A stretch of DNA of 59,273 nucleotides. Origin: Alphaproteobacteria bacterium. GTDB lineage: Bacteria > Pseudomonadota > Alphaproteobacteria > JAQWUY01. Both the position numbers and the translations under genes were made by a program. Of the stretch, positions 1 through 7,339 are shown one piece after another. The notes beneath the pieces are model-generated. The model worked only from the letters and a program-made list of their open reading frames with translations. It was not told the origin of the DNA and made no database searches. The stretch spans positions 1-59,273 of the forward strand of contig JAQWUY010000011.1 of assembly GCA_029250225.1 (NCBI GenBank), written 5' to 3'. Numbering within the stretch: position 1 is the first letter of the stretch; the number at the start of each line of letters is the position of its first letter.

Positions 1-289
1 CTAATACACCATAAATATTAATATAAAAAGCATGTAAATTGATATATAAATTAGTAAGATTATCTCGACTAAGTTTTTCTTTCTGATTAAGGGGTGCTAT
101 TTTATATATATTATCTATGCAGGTTTTTATAATTCTCACTCTTCTGGAAATTCCTTGATTTGCATATTCATGAGATTTTTTACATTTATATTGGTGTCTA
201 ATAAAATCTTCACAAATATTTTGACATTCAAAAGTTAATTTATAGTGCCTATATTTTAATTTTTCTGATTCTTCTTCACTAAAAAGCAT
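1..289 (-). CDS. Unrecognised protein, partial (C-terminus beyond left edge)
   Basis: An open frame starts at the ATG read from 289 downwards and runs off the left edge without a stop; 96 codons are visible. The start follows a purine-rich GGGAG about six bases upstream, a convincing ribosome binding site. The visible part is hydrophilic and looks mostly helical. It opens MLFSEEESEKLKYRHYK and later has an RR-x-RIIK segment and a NLYINLHAFYINIYGVL stretch. There is no signal peptide or membrane segment. I do not recognise the family with confidence; the helical pattern could fit a HEPN-like protein, but that is a guess. It is the gene nearest the tRNA-Val 3' end, a place where accessory DNA often sits. 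Confidence 0.6.
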   Translation of the reverse strand, partial: MLFSEEESEKLKYRHYKLTFECQNICEDFIRHQYKCKKSHEYANQGISRRVRIIKTCIDNIYKIAPLNQKEKLSRDNLTNLYINLHAFYINIYGVL

Positions 290-331
290 AAAAAACTCCC
301 TTCAATTTATTTTTATATTTCTGAGTACAAT

Positions 332-374
332 AAAAAACCAACTCGAAATAACTAGTATTAAGAATTGGTTTTTT
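332..374 (-). terminator. Terminator downstream of tRNA-Val
   Basis: A ten-base inverted repeat, AAAAAACCAA at 332-341 and TTGGTTTTTT at 365-374, encloses a 23-base loop. Read leftward the stem ends in a T run, as expected for an intrinsic terminator of tRNA-Val. The symmetric A and T runs would let it also end transcription coming from the left. Confidence 0.65.
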
Positions 375-397
375 ACGATTATATATTAATCAAAATA

Positions 398-473
398 TGG
401 TGGGTGATAACAGGATCGAACTGCTGACCTCCTCGGTGTAAACGAGGCGCTCTCCCAGCTGAGCTAATCACCC
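398..473 (-). tRNA. tRNA-Val (anticodon TAC), CCA encoded
   Basis: Read on the minus strand, the sequence begins GGGTGATTAGCTCAGCTGG and folds as a cloverleaf. The acceptor stem is GGGTGAT/ATCACCC, the anticodon stem CCTCG/CGAGG with loop TTTACAC (anticodon TAC, valine GUA), and the T arm has loop TTCGATC. The discriminator is A at 401, and bases 400-398 encode CCA. Body length without CCA is 73. Confidence 0.95.
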
Positions 474-723
474 GATAGAGAATATATATGTTATAAGTAT
501 TTTTTTTGCAAGTACTTTTTTTTATTTTTTTAATTAAATTATTTTTTAGTGTTTATAAGTAGTTTTTACTATGTTTTTAAATTATTTTTTTTATATTTAT
601 TCTAAGGGTGATGCTAATCTTTTTTATGTATGAAACAATAATATTGTTTTATACCGAGATTTATAATATATAAAACATATAAGAAGCAATTGTTTGATTC
701 TTTTACAAAACTGGTGATTAAAT
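474..723. other. Intergenic region between tRNA-Val and nadK
   Basis: About 250 very AT-rich bases with no open frame of note. It holds the candidate tRNA-Val promoter and a 17-base perfect palindrome AAACAATAATATTGTTT at 633-649, about 75 bases before nadK. The palindrome could be an operator or a small hairpin. I see no RNA gene here. Confidence 0.5.
483..511 (-). promoter_or_regulatory. Candidate sigma70 promoter of tRNA-Val
   Basis: On the minus strand, TTGCAA (511-506) and TATATA (488-483) are separated by exactly 17 bases. The -10 box ends nine bases before the tRNA. Each box matches four of six consensus positions. The call rests on spacing and position, in a region where AT-rich matches are common. 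Confidence 0.45.
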
Positions 724-1473
724 ATGAATATTTTTTATGAAGTAAGCAAAAGCTTAGAAGCAAGACAAGAATACAAAAGATTAAAATCGATATTCCCTGA
801 AACAGATCCGGAAAAAGCCGAAGTTATAGTAGTAATCGGTGGTGATGGATTTATGTTACGAATTCTTCACAAATACTATGGTAAAGAAAAAAATATATAT
901 GGGTTAAATTTCGGTACAGTTGGATTTTTAATGAATGATAAAACTGATGATTTATTAGCAGATATAAAAAAAGCTAATAAACATAAATTAATTCCTTTGC
1001 AAGCAAAAGCAACGCTACAAAATGGTAAAGAAAAAACATTACTAGGTTTTAATGAAATCAGTATACATCGCCAAAAAGCACAAGCAATTCAAATTGATAT
1101 TAAAGTTAATAATAAAAAAAGAGTTGAAGATTTAATATGTGATGGGGCATTATTATCTACCCCTGCTGGTTCAACAGCATATAATTTTTCTGCAGGCGGG
1201 GCAATACTACCGCTAGATTCAAAGACCCTAGCCCTTACCCCTATATCATCATTCCGACCTAGAAAATGGGATGGTGCAATCATACCAGATAAAACAAATA
1301 TATCATTTACTGTATCTAATTGTGAGAAAAGACCGGCATACATAACTGCTGATAACAAAAGTGTTGAAAATGTAACAAAAGTAGATATTAGCTTAGCTGA
1401 ACAAGGAATTTATATATTAACAGATTCAAATCACGATCTAGAAGAACGAATAATTTCAGAACAATTTAATTAA
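724..1473 (+). CDS. nadK: NAD kinase
   Basis: Phosphorylates NAD to NADP in the cytoplasm using ATP or polyphosphate, setting the NADPH supply. The 249-residue length fits the short alphaproteobacterial form. The hallmark GGDG lies at residues 39-42, the NFGTVGFL stretch at 62-69, the NE pair at 110-111, and the substrate loop DGALLSTPAGSTAYNFSAGG at 140-159. No domain is missing. It begins a rightward pair with the YciI gene, which starts 11 bases after its stop behind an AGGGAT ribosome site. A palindrome upstream (633-649) may be a control site. The family call is secure. Confidence 0.95.
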   Translation: MNIFYEVSKSLEARQEYKRLKSIFPETDPEKAEVIVVIGGDGFMLRILHKYYGKEKNIYGLNFGTVGFLMNDKTDDLLADIKKANKHKLIPLQAKATLQNGKEKTLLGFNEISIHRQKAQAIQIDIKVNNKKRVEDLICDGALLSTPAGSTAYNFSAGGAILPLDSKTLALTPISSFRPRKWDGAIIPDKTNISFTVSNCEKRPAYITADNKSVENVTKVDISLAEQGIYILTDSNHDLEERIISEQFN

Positions 1474-1484
1474 GGGATATAATA

Positions 1485-1775
1485 ATGTATTTTATTTTTA
1501 ATGCACTAGATAAAAAAAATAGTGTAGAATTAAGAACTCAAAATCGCCAAACACACCTAGAATTTCTAAAAACTAGTGAAGAAAATAATATTAAGATATT
1601 ACTAGCAGGCCCTAGAATAAATGAAAACAAACAAATGATCGGCTCAACATTAGTTGTTGAGTGTGAAAATAAAGATGTGTTAGAAAAATGGCTTGAAAAA
1701 GACATTTATAATAAAGTTAAATTATTTGAAAATTCCGAAATAAGAGAATATAAAATTGTTATTAATAACTTTTAA
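1485..1775 (+). CDS. YciI family protein
   Basis: A 96-residue protein of the YciI fold, a small ferredoxin-like domain. Family signatures visible are the N-terminal strand FIFNALDK, a conserved histidine at residue 24 (RQTHLEFL), and the central LLAGPRI. The usual late DPY is DIY here. Members are proposed to act as small lyases or hydrolases using a His-Asp pair, but most have no assigned reaction and I give none. It sits directly behind nadK and probably shares its transcript. Its stop abuts the stop of the convergent MlaC-like gene with no spacer. Confidence 0.85.
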   Translation: MYFIFNALDKKNSVELRTQNRQTHLEFLKTSEENNIKILLAGPRINENKQMIGSTLVVECENKDVLEKWLEKDIYNKVKLFENSEIREYKIVINNF

Positions 1776-2354
1776 TTAGTACTGAGATTTCATCTTGTCT
1801 ATTAAACCTCTAATGCCAACTTGGCTATAAACAGATATAAACTCACTTCTTTGTGTTGATATCATAGATACATTTTCAACTGCAATATCTATCACCTTAG
1901 GTGAATTTTTTATAGTCCTAATGTACCAATCAATTGTAACTTTTTCATTATTATCCGGATTATCTGCTTGAGTTCTAATTATTACTACTTCGTTTGAACC
2001 TTTATAAACTTTTACAATTTTTACATCTTCTTTTATTTTAAAGCTTATTAATCTTCTTGCTATTATTTTACCAACCCAAACACTTAAAACTTTTACATAT
2101 TCTCTTTTTTCTGATTTTGTAAGGTCACGCCAAGGTTGCCCTAAAACACTTCTACTTATTTGTAATTTAGCTATATTTTTGGTAATTAATTTTGAAAGTT
2201 TTTTTTCTTTTTTTTCATCTTTCATATTATCCGCTGTTAGAATTTTTAATGCATCGGTTCTTACATCTTCGAAAAATAACTCTTCAACACTTGTCCCTGC
2301 ATACGAAACAGTTGAAAAAAACACCACTAATACAACTAATAAATTACGAATCAT
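1776..2354 (-). CDS. mlaC: MlaC-like phospholipid-binding periplasmic protein
   Basis: Resembles MlaC/Ttg2D, the periplasmic shuttle that carries phospholipids between outer and inner membranes for the Mla ABC transporter. I take the ATG at 2354 (192 residues), which has AAAGGG at a good distance; a GTG three codons upstream is possible. The N-terminus MIRNLLVVLVVFFSTVSYA is a clear signal peptide. The family core follows: a VLGQPWRDLT segment, helices with KEYVKV-like spacing, an IDWYIR strand, then VIDIAVENVSMI and a late EF-x-SV helix. No other mla gene is in the window, so the transporter would have to be elsewhere. The family is likely and the exact role inferred. Confidence 0.8.
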   Translation of the reverse strand: MIRNLLVVLVVFFSTVSYAGTSVEELFFEDVRTDALKILTADNMKDEKKEKKLSKLITKNIAKLQISRSVLGQPWRDLTKSEKREYVKVLSVWVGKIIARRLISFKIKEDVKIVKVYKGSNEVVIIRTQADNPDNNEKVTIDWYIRTIKNSPKVIDIAVENVSMISTQRSEFISVYSQVGIRGLIDKMKSQY

Positions 2355-2373
2355 ATATTTCACCCTTTAATTA

Positions 2374-2733
2374 TTATTTTTTCTTATATAACTTTACACC
2401 AACCCCTTGTACTTCGTCAATAGCTTGAATTTTTGACACAGAGACGGTTACATTCATTACTTTTTTATTATTTAAACATAAATTACATATTTTGTCAGCA
2501 AGAGTTTCAACCAGTCTAATATGCCCCATATCACGCATTTTTTTTATTTCATCGACAATAGTTTTATAACAAACAACATCTTCGTAGTCTTCGTTACCGT
2601 CAAATTTAGGGGCTAAAGCTTCCATATCTATATCAATTACAACAGATTGTGGCTTTTCGTACTCAAAATCGTATATCCCAATAAACCAATCTAGCTTTAA
2701 TTTTTCAACTTTTACAATTATTGTTTGTGTCAT
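2374..2733 (-). CDS. folB: Dihydroneopterin aldolase (FolB)
   Basis: Cleaves 7,8-dihydroneopterin to 6-hydroxymethyl-dihydropterin and glycolaldehyde in folate synthesis. The 119-residue length is normal for the family, which forms tunnel-like oligomers. Visible family features are the DWFIGIYDFE opening (15-24), a pterin-anchoring glutamate at residue 76 in LVETLAD, and the catalytic-type lysine 101 in VSVSKIQAID. It is divergent from folP with a 59-base gap that must hold both promoters. With folP and folK next door, it gives three consecutive folate steps. Confidence 0.92.
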   Translation of the reverse strand: MTQTIIVKVEKLKLDWFIGIYDFEYEKPQSVVIDIDMEALAPKFDGNEDYEDVVCYKTIVDEIKKMRDMGHIRLVETLADKICNLCLNNKKVMNVTVSVSKIQAIDEVQGVGVKLYKKK

Positions 2734-2792
2734 TTTTTATCTTTTTTTAATGATTAAATTATGTATAATGCTCCCATACAAGGAGTATATAT

Positions 2793-3635
2793 ATGTTTCG
2801 TAAAGTTTCAACAAAAATAATGGGAATTATTAATTGCACACCAGATAGCTTTTCCGGTGATGGAATAAGCAAAAGCCTAGATTCAGCAATAAAACAAGCT
2901 CAATACTTTATTGATAACGGAGCTGAAATACTTGATATAGGCGGTGAATCAACTCGCCCAGGGGCTGATTTAATCGATACAAAAGAAGAAATAGCTAGAA
3001 TACAACCTATAATTAAGGCAATACACAATAAATTTCCTGACATTAAGATTTCAATTGATACATATAAATCCGAAGTCGCAAAAGTCGCACTTGATAATGG
3101 AGCAAGTATTATTAACGATGTTTGGGGCGGAAAAATGGATAAATTGATTTTAGAAGTTGCTAAACAATATGATGTTCCAATTTGCTTAATGCACAATAGA
3201 TCAAAACCTAAAAATATTGAAATTGATGATAAATTAGGCGGAATATACAAAGCCCCTACTTACAATAATTTTATAAGTGAATTGTTACGAGAATTAAAAC
3301 AACTTGCACAAAATGCCATTGATGTTGGTATTAAAAAGGAAAATATAATTCTTGATGCTGGGATTGGATTTGGTAAAACAAGCACACAAAATATGCAAAT
3401 ACTACATAATTTAGATAAAATAAAAAATTTAGGATACCCCATACTTGTAGGAGCAAGTCGCAAATCTTTTATTGGTCAAGAATTAGATTGTGAAGTAAAT
3501 GATAGATTAAACGGGACTATTGCTACAAGTGTTATTGCAACACAAAAACAAGCGGACATAATCCGTGTTCACGATGTAAAGGAAAATTTTCAGGCTATGT
3601 TAATGACGCAAAAAATTATGGACTCAGGAAAATAA
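2793..3635 (+). CDS. folP: Dihydropteroate synthase
   Basis: Joins 6-hydroxymethyl-dihydropterin pyrophosphate to p-aminobenzoate; this is the sulfonamide target. In 280 residues all TIM-barrel signatures are present: MGIINCTPDSFSGDG near the start, DIGGESTRPGA at 48-58, SIDTYKSEVA, IINDVWGG, a CLMHNRSKP loop, ILDAGIGFGKT, VGASRKSFIG and a final IRVHDV. The start has an AAGGAG ribosome site. It overlaps nothing and folK begins one base after its stop, so they are one transcription unit. Cytosolic and complete. Confidence 0.96.
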   Translation: MFRKVSTKIMGIINCTPDSFSGDGISKSLDSAIKQAQYFIDNGAEILDIGGESTRPGADLIDTKEEIARIQPIIKAIHNKFPDIKISIDTYKSEVAKVALDNGASIINDVWGGKMDKLILEVAKQYDVPICLMHNRSKPKNIEIDDKLGGIYKAPTYNNFISELLRELKQLAQNAIDVGIKKENIILDAGIGFGKTSTQNMQILHNLDKIKNLGYPILVGASRKSFIGQELDCEVNDRLNGTIATSVIATQKQADIIRVHDVKENFQAMLMTQKIMDSGK

Positions 3636-3636
3636 A

Positions 3637-4119
3637 ATGAAAAAAGTATTTATTGCAATCGGAACAAATATAGGTAATCGTCAAGAAAATATTGACACAG
3701 CTATTAATCAATTAAATAACAATAATGTGAATATTATTAAAAAGTCTCGCATTTACTCCACAGCACCAATGTATGAAACCGAACAAGATAGATTTCTAAA
3801 TATGGTAGTTTTTGCTGAAACAAATATAAAACCAAATGAATTATTAAAGTTATTGAAAGACTTAGAGGAAAAAATAGGAAGAACTCCATCATTCCGTAAT
3901 GGCCCAAGGCTAATAGACTTAGATATATTATATTACGATAATTTAATTATAAATGAAGAAGATTTACAAATTCCACATATAAAAATAAGTGAAAGACAAT
4001 TTGTATTACAGCCATTAATGGATATAAATCCAGATTGGTTAGATATAAGAACTAATAAAACTATTAAAAAAATGCAACAAGAAGCTCCGCTAGATAAAAC
4101 CCTATCGCCTATCAACTAA
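3637..4119 (+). CDS. folK: 2-amino-4-hydroxy-6-hydroxymethyldihydropteridine pyrophosphokinase (HPPK)
   Basis: Transfers pyrophosphate from ATP to 6-hydroxymethyl-dihydropterin, making the FolP substrate. The 160-residue protein shows IGTNIGNRQENI near the N-terminus, a YSTAPMYETEQDRFLNM pterin loop (40-56) and the metal-binding GPRLIDLDILYYDN, with aspartates at 94 and 96. It follows folP almost without a gap, so the order of synthesis is reversed relative to the order of genes. It converges on fmt with about ten bases between stops. Confidence 0.95.
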   Translation: MKKVFIAIGTNIGNRQENIDTAINQLNNNNVNIIKKSRIYSTAPMYETEQDRFLNMVVFAETNIKPNELLKLLKDLEEKIGRTPSFRNGPRLIDLDILYYDNLIINEEDLQIPHIKISERQFVLQPLMDINPDWLDIRTNKTIKKMQQEAPLDKTLSPIN

Positions 4120-4129
4120 GAAGCTTACA

Positions 4130-5053
4130 TTAATTATTAAAAATATTTTCGCCAATTACTATATTATTACCATTAAGAAAGTCTTTGATTGAAACTTCTT
4201 TTTTTCCAGGTTTTTGTAGCTTAGTAATATTTATTATTTGACCATCACCACAGGCTACAAGCAACGGATTATCAGATAATATCGTACCTGCTGGTTTATC
4301 TGTTTTTTTATTAAATAACTCACAAGAAATTACTTTTATTGGACTAGAATTGATATTTGTGGAACATAACGGGAATGGATTAAATGCCCTTACTGTATTA
4401 TAAATATCAATTGCATTTTTACTCCAATCAATATTTGATTCATTTTTATATAATTTATCTGCATATGTTATACCTTGCGATGATTGCGGTGTAAGATTAA
4501 TATTTTTAATATTATCAACAACCTTAATCATTTCATCAGCCGTAACTATCATTAGCTTGTCGTGCAATTGCTTAGAATTCATATCCTTAGTGATATCAAC
4601 CTTAAATTCGCTAATTACATCGCCTGTATCAAGACCTGAATCCATTTGCATAATACAAACACCTGTTTTTTCATCACCAGATTGAATTGCTCTTTGAATT
4701 GGGGCTGCACCACGCCACCTTGGCAATAACGAAGCGTGTCCATTAATACAACCGTATTTTGGGATATCTAAAACTTTCTGAGGCAAAATAATACCATAGG
4801 CAACCACAACCAATAAATCAAGGTTATATGATTTTAATATCTCAAATTCATCATCATTAAATTTTGTTGGATTTAAAACTGGAATATCAAGAGCATCTGC
4901 TTTTTCGTGAACTGGACAAGGAATTATTTTTTTACCCCTGCCTTTTGGGCGCGGTGGTTGTGTGTAAACAACTTCAACACTATGAGTGCTGTTATGTAAA
5001 ACTTCGAGTGTAGGCACAGAAAAATCAGGCGAACCCATAAAGCCAATACGCAT
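4130..5053 (-). CDS. fmt: Methionyl-tRNA formyltransferase
   Basis: Formylates initiator Met-tRNA using 10-formyl-tetrahydrofolate. The 307-residue length is standard. Catalytic residues Asn104, His106 and Asp142 are visible in the GHASLLPRWRGAAP and DSGLDTGDV segments, matching E. coli N106/H108/D144. A C-terminal OB-like domain occupies roughly 205-300. It follows def on the same strand with one base between stop and start, the classic def-fmt pair that adds and later removes the formyl group. It links to the neighbouring folate genes through its cofactor. Confidence 0.96.
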   Translation of the reverse strand: MRIGFMGSPDFSVPTLEVLHNSTHSVEVVYTQPPRPKGRGKKIIPCPVHEKADALDIPVLNPTKFNDDEFEILKSYNLDLLVVVAYGIILPQKVLDIPKYGCINGHASLLPRWRGAAPIQRAIQSGDEKTGVCIMQMDSGLDTGDVISEFKVDITKDMNSKQLHDKLMIVTADEMIKVVDNIKNINLTPQSSQGITYADKLYKNESNIDWSKNAIDIYNTVRAFNPFPLCSTNINSSPIKVISCELFNKKTDKPAGTILSDNPLLVACGDGQIINITKLQKPGKKEVSIKDFLNGNNIVIGENIFNN

Positions 5054-5054
5054 A

Positions 5055-5585
5055 TTATTTTTGCCCTTTAAGATATTTTTTTACTTTTTTATATATCATA
5101 TCTCGTTTTAATTTTGATAAGTAATCAGTATATAAGATACCGTTTAAATGGTCGATTTCGTGCTGTATACAAGCTGACAACAAACCACCTGTTTTTAAAG
5201 TTTGTTTTTTTCCTTTTTCATCAAGATATTCAACACTTATCTCAGTTGGTCTTTCAATATCAGCTAGACCAGTTGGAATTGACAAGCACCCTTCTTGACG
5301 AGTTGTTTTTTCCTTGCTATGCCAAGTAATTTTTGGATTAACCATCTTGTATTTTAATGATTCTGCATCTTCTTCTTCATCTGCCTCATCGATTGGACAA
5401 TCGATTACAACAAGTCTTTTTAACACTCCAACTTGATTACCTGCAAGCCCAATTCCATTATGTTCATACATAATATCCATCATATTATCCAAAATATCGC
5501 GAATTTCATCATTAACAGATGAAACTTCTTTGGCTTTTTCGTGTAAAGCGCTATCTGGTATGTATAATAAATCTAACTTTGTCAT
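5055..5585 (-). CDS. def: Peptide deformylase
   Basis: Removes the N-formyl group from new proteins, using a bound metal (usually Fe2+). The 176-residue protein has the three motifs: GIGLAGNQVG (44-53), EGCLSIP (98-104) and QHEIDHLNG (141-149). Metal ligands are Cys100, His142 and His146, with catalytic Glu143. Motif I carries Gly where most enzymes have a second Ala (A-A-x-Q), a mild variant. An acidic insertion, DEADEEEDAES, near 66-76 is slightly unusual. It is first gene of the def-fmt pair and divergent from rmuC. Confidence 0.95.
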   Translation of the reverse strand: MTKLDLLYIPDSALHEKAKEVSSVNDEIRDILDNMMDIMYEHNGIGLAGNQVGVLKRLVVIDCPIDEADEEEDAESLKYKMVNPKITWHSKEKTTRQEGCLSIPTGLADIERPTEISVEYLDEKGKKQTLKTGGLLSACIQHEIDHLNGILYTDYLSKLKRDMIYKKVKKYLKGQK

Positions 5586-5645
5586 TTTAAAAAATCCTTT
5601 TTCCCTATATAATGTTTTTAATACTTTAATCTTGAAAGGTCAACT

Positions 5646-6980
5646 ATGGAAAACATTTTAATTATTATAATTGGTATAAGTATATCAATTGCATTGGTAT
5701 TGATACTTAAAAATAACAAAATAGATAAAAATAAAGTTGATTTTTTAGAACTAGAAAATAAAAGATTAAATCGAGAAAAACAAAGTCTTGAAAATCAAAA
5801 AACAAAGATTCATACCGAATTAATCGAGACAAGAACAAGACTTAGAGCAAATATTGAACATATGCAAGACTGGGAAAAAACAAAAAGACAGTTTATTGAA
5901 CAAGCAAAATCAACCTCTATGGAATTAAGTCAAAATCTTGTTAGTGATTTGCTAGATAAACATAACAAACAAGCAGAAACACAACGCAAAGAAAACGAAG
6001 AAACAATTTCACAAAATACAAAAAAATTACACGAAAGCTATCAAACCCTATTCTCATCAGTTAATATTTTAAAAGATAGTCTAGAAAAAAGTAATGATAC
6101 AGTAAACACGATAAAAAGTGCTTTGTCTTCATCAGCCGAGGTTGGATACGCATCTGAAACAATACTTGAAAATACTCTAACCGCATTCGGCCTAACAGAA
6201 GGTGTGGACTTCCTAACCCAAGTTAACATTAATATTGATAATAAACAGTTAAGACCAGATGGATTAATATTTATGCCTAATAATTGTGCATTAGTAATTG
6301 ATAGTAAGGCATCAAAATTCATTTACGAACTAGCTCAAGCTGAACAACAAGGTGACATCGAAGAAATCAAACAGGCAAATGAAAACCTTAGATTAAGTAT
6401 GAATAATCATTTAAATTCATTATCTAAAAAAGATTATAAATCAATTATACAAAAACTTTTAAAACAACAAGATAAAAGAACTACATTAAATGATATTACT
6501 TTTGTAATGTGGTTACCAAATGATTCTTGTGTGGAAAAATTACAAAAGTCAGATCCAAAAATTATGCAAAAAGCATCAATGAACAATATATTTATATGTG
6601 GCCCTACCGCCTTATGGACGGCTATTGGTATTGCTTCACAAAAAATAAACACAGAAAAACAATCGCAAAATAACCATAAAATCCGCGAGGAAATTGAAAA
6701 ATTACTAGGTTATATTGGAACTATTGTTGACAAGGGCAATAAATTAGAGCGTGGTTTAAATAGTGCAAATAGTGCTTGGGTCGATTTTAAGAAATCATTT
6801 AATTCAAGATTTATCGTTTCAGCAAAAAGAGTTGAGAATTACGGTGTAAAAAGCTCTAAAAATATACAATTACTAGGTAAAGAATATGAGGGTGAGATCC
6901 TAGAAATTGACAATCAAAATATCGAAGTAGAAAATCAAAACGATGAAATTGAAAAAAAATTGGAAATAAGTAAAAAATAA
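5646..6980 (+). CDS. rmuC: RmuC family DNA recombination protein
   Basis: RmuC proteins limit certain DNA rearrangements and resemble a nuclease-fold domain behind a coiled coil; the biochemical activity is not settled. This 444-residue copy has an N-terminal membrane helix (about 4-21), a long charged coiled coil to about 150, then the RmuC domain. Features include AEVGYASETILENTLTAFGL, LRPDGLIFMP and LVIDSKAS (the putative nuclease-type acidic residues), and a VMWLPND strand. The last 40 residues are acidic low complexity. Stands alone; the tRNA-Phe promoter starts right after its stop. Confidence 0.9.
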   Translation: MENILIIIIGISISIALVLILKNNKIDKNKVDFLELENKRLNREKQSLENQKTKIHTELIETRTRLRANIEHMQDWEKTKRQFIEQAKSTSMELSQNLVSDLLDKHNKQAETQRKENEETISQNTKKLHESYQTLFSSVNILKDSLEKSNDTVNTIKSALSSSAEVGYASETILENTLTAFGLTEGVDFLTQVNINIDNKQLRPDGLIFMPNNCALVIDSKASKFIYELAQAEQQGDIEEIKQANENLRLSMNNHLNSLSKKDYKSIIQKLLKQQDKRTTLNDITFVMWLPNDSCVEKLQKSDPKIMQKASMNNIFICGPTALWTAIGIASQKINTEKQSQNNHKIREEIEKLLGYIGTIVDKGNKLERGLNSANSAWVDFKKSFNSRFIVSAKRVENYGVKSSKNIQLLGKEYEGEILEIDNQNIEVENQNDEIEKKLEISKK

Positions 6981-6981
6981 C

Positions 6982-7008
6982 TTGAAATGTTTTCAATTAT
7001 GCTATACA
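6982..7008 (+). promoter_or_regulatory. Candidate promoter of tRNA-Phe
   Basis: TTGAAA at 6982-6987 and TATACA at 7003-7008 are 15 bases apart, 17 bases before the tRNA. Box quality is good (five of six at each) but the spacer is short. It begins directly behind the rmuC stop, so position also supports it. Confidence 0.45.
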
Positions 7009-7025
7009 AATCATTATCTGATAGT

Positions 7026-7101
7026 GGTCGGGTAGCTCAGTTGGTAGAGCAACGGATTGAAGCTCCGTGTGTCGACAGTTCAAGTCTGTCTCCGACCACC
7101 A
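7026..7101 (+). tRNA. tRNA-Phe (anticodon GAA), CCA encoded
   Basis: The cloverleaf is clear: acceptor GGTCGGG paired with TCCGACC (one G-U), D arm GCTCAGTTGGTAGAGC, anticodon stem ACGGA/TCCGT with loop TTGAAGC (anticodon GAA), and T loop TTCAAGT. The discriminator is A at 7098 and CCA is encoded at 7099-7101. It lies next to yacG-rng, a neighbourhood common in alphaproteobacteria. Confidence 0.96.
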
Positions 7102-7168
7102 TTTATCAAATTATTAATACAATTAAACCCCAAAATTAACAATAAAATCAATGAGTAATGGCAATAAC

Positions 7169-7339
7169 TTAATATTCGTCTTCTTCTAAATTTTGAGTGT
7201 TTATTATTTCTTCTGTGGGTATTGCATATGAACCATTGCCCCAACGATACAGATCAATATCTGCGCATCGCTTAGAGCAAAATGGTTTATATTTATCATT
7301 TTGTTTTTCTTTTTTACAAACAATACATTTTTTAATCAT
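7169..7339 (-). CDS. yacG: YacG, zinc-finger DNA gyrase inhibitor
   Basis: A 56-residue small protein. Four zinc-binding cysteines are visible at 5, 8, 21 and 25 (CIVC and CSKRC), followed by the family's DIDLYRW motif. E. coli YacG binds GyrB and inhibits gyrase; that role is from the family. The C-terminus is acidic. Its ATG overlaps the rng stop in an ATGA, so it is translated together with RNase G, as in other alphaproteobacteria. Confidence 0.92.
   Translation of the reverse strand: MIKKCIVCKKEKQNDKYKPFCSKRCADIDLYRWGNGSYAIPTEEIINTQNLEEDEY

Noticed and set aside
1089-1358. Open frame on the minus strand within nadK
   Set aside because: It lies fully inside a well-supported gene in another frame and has no family features.
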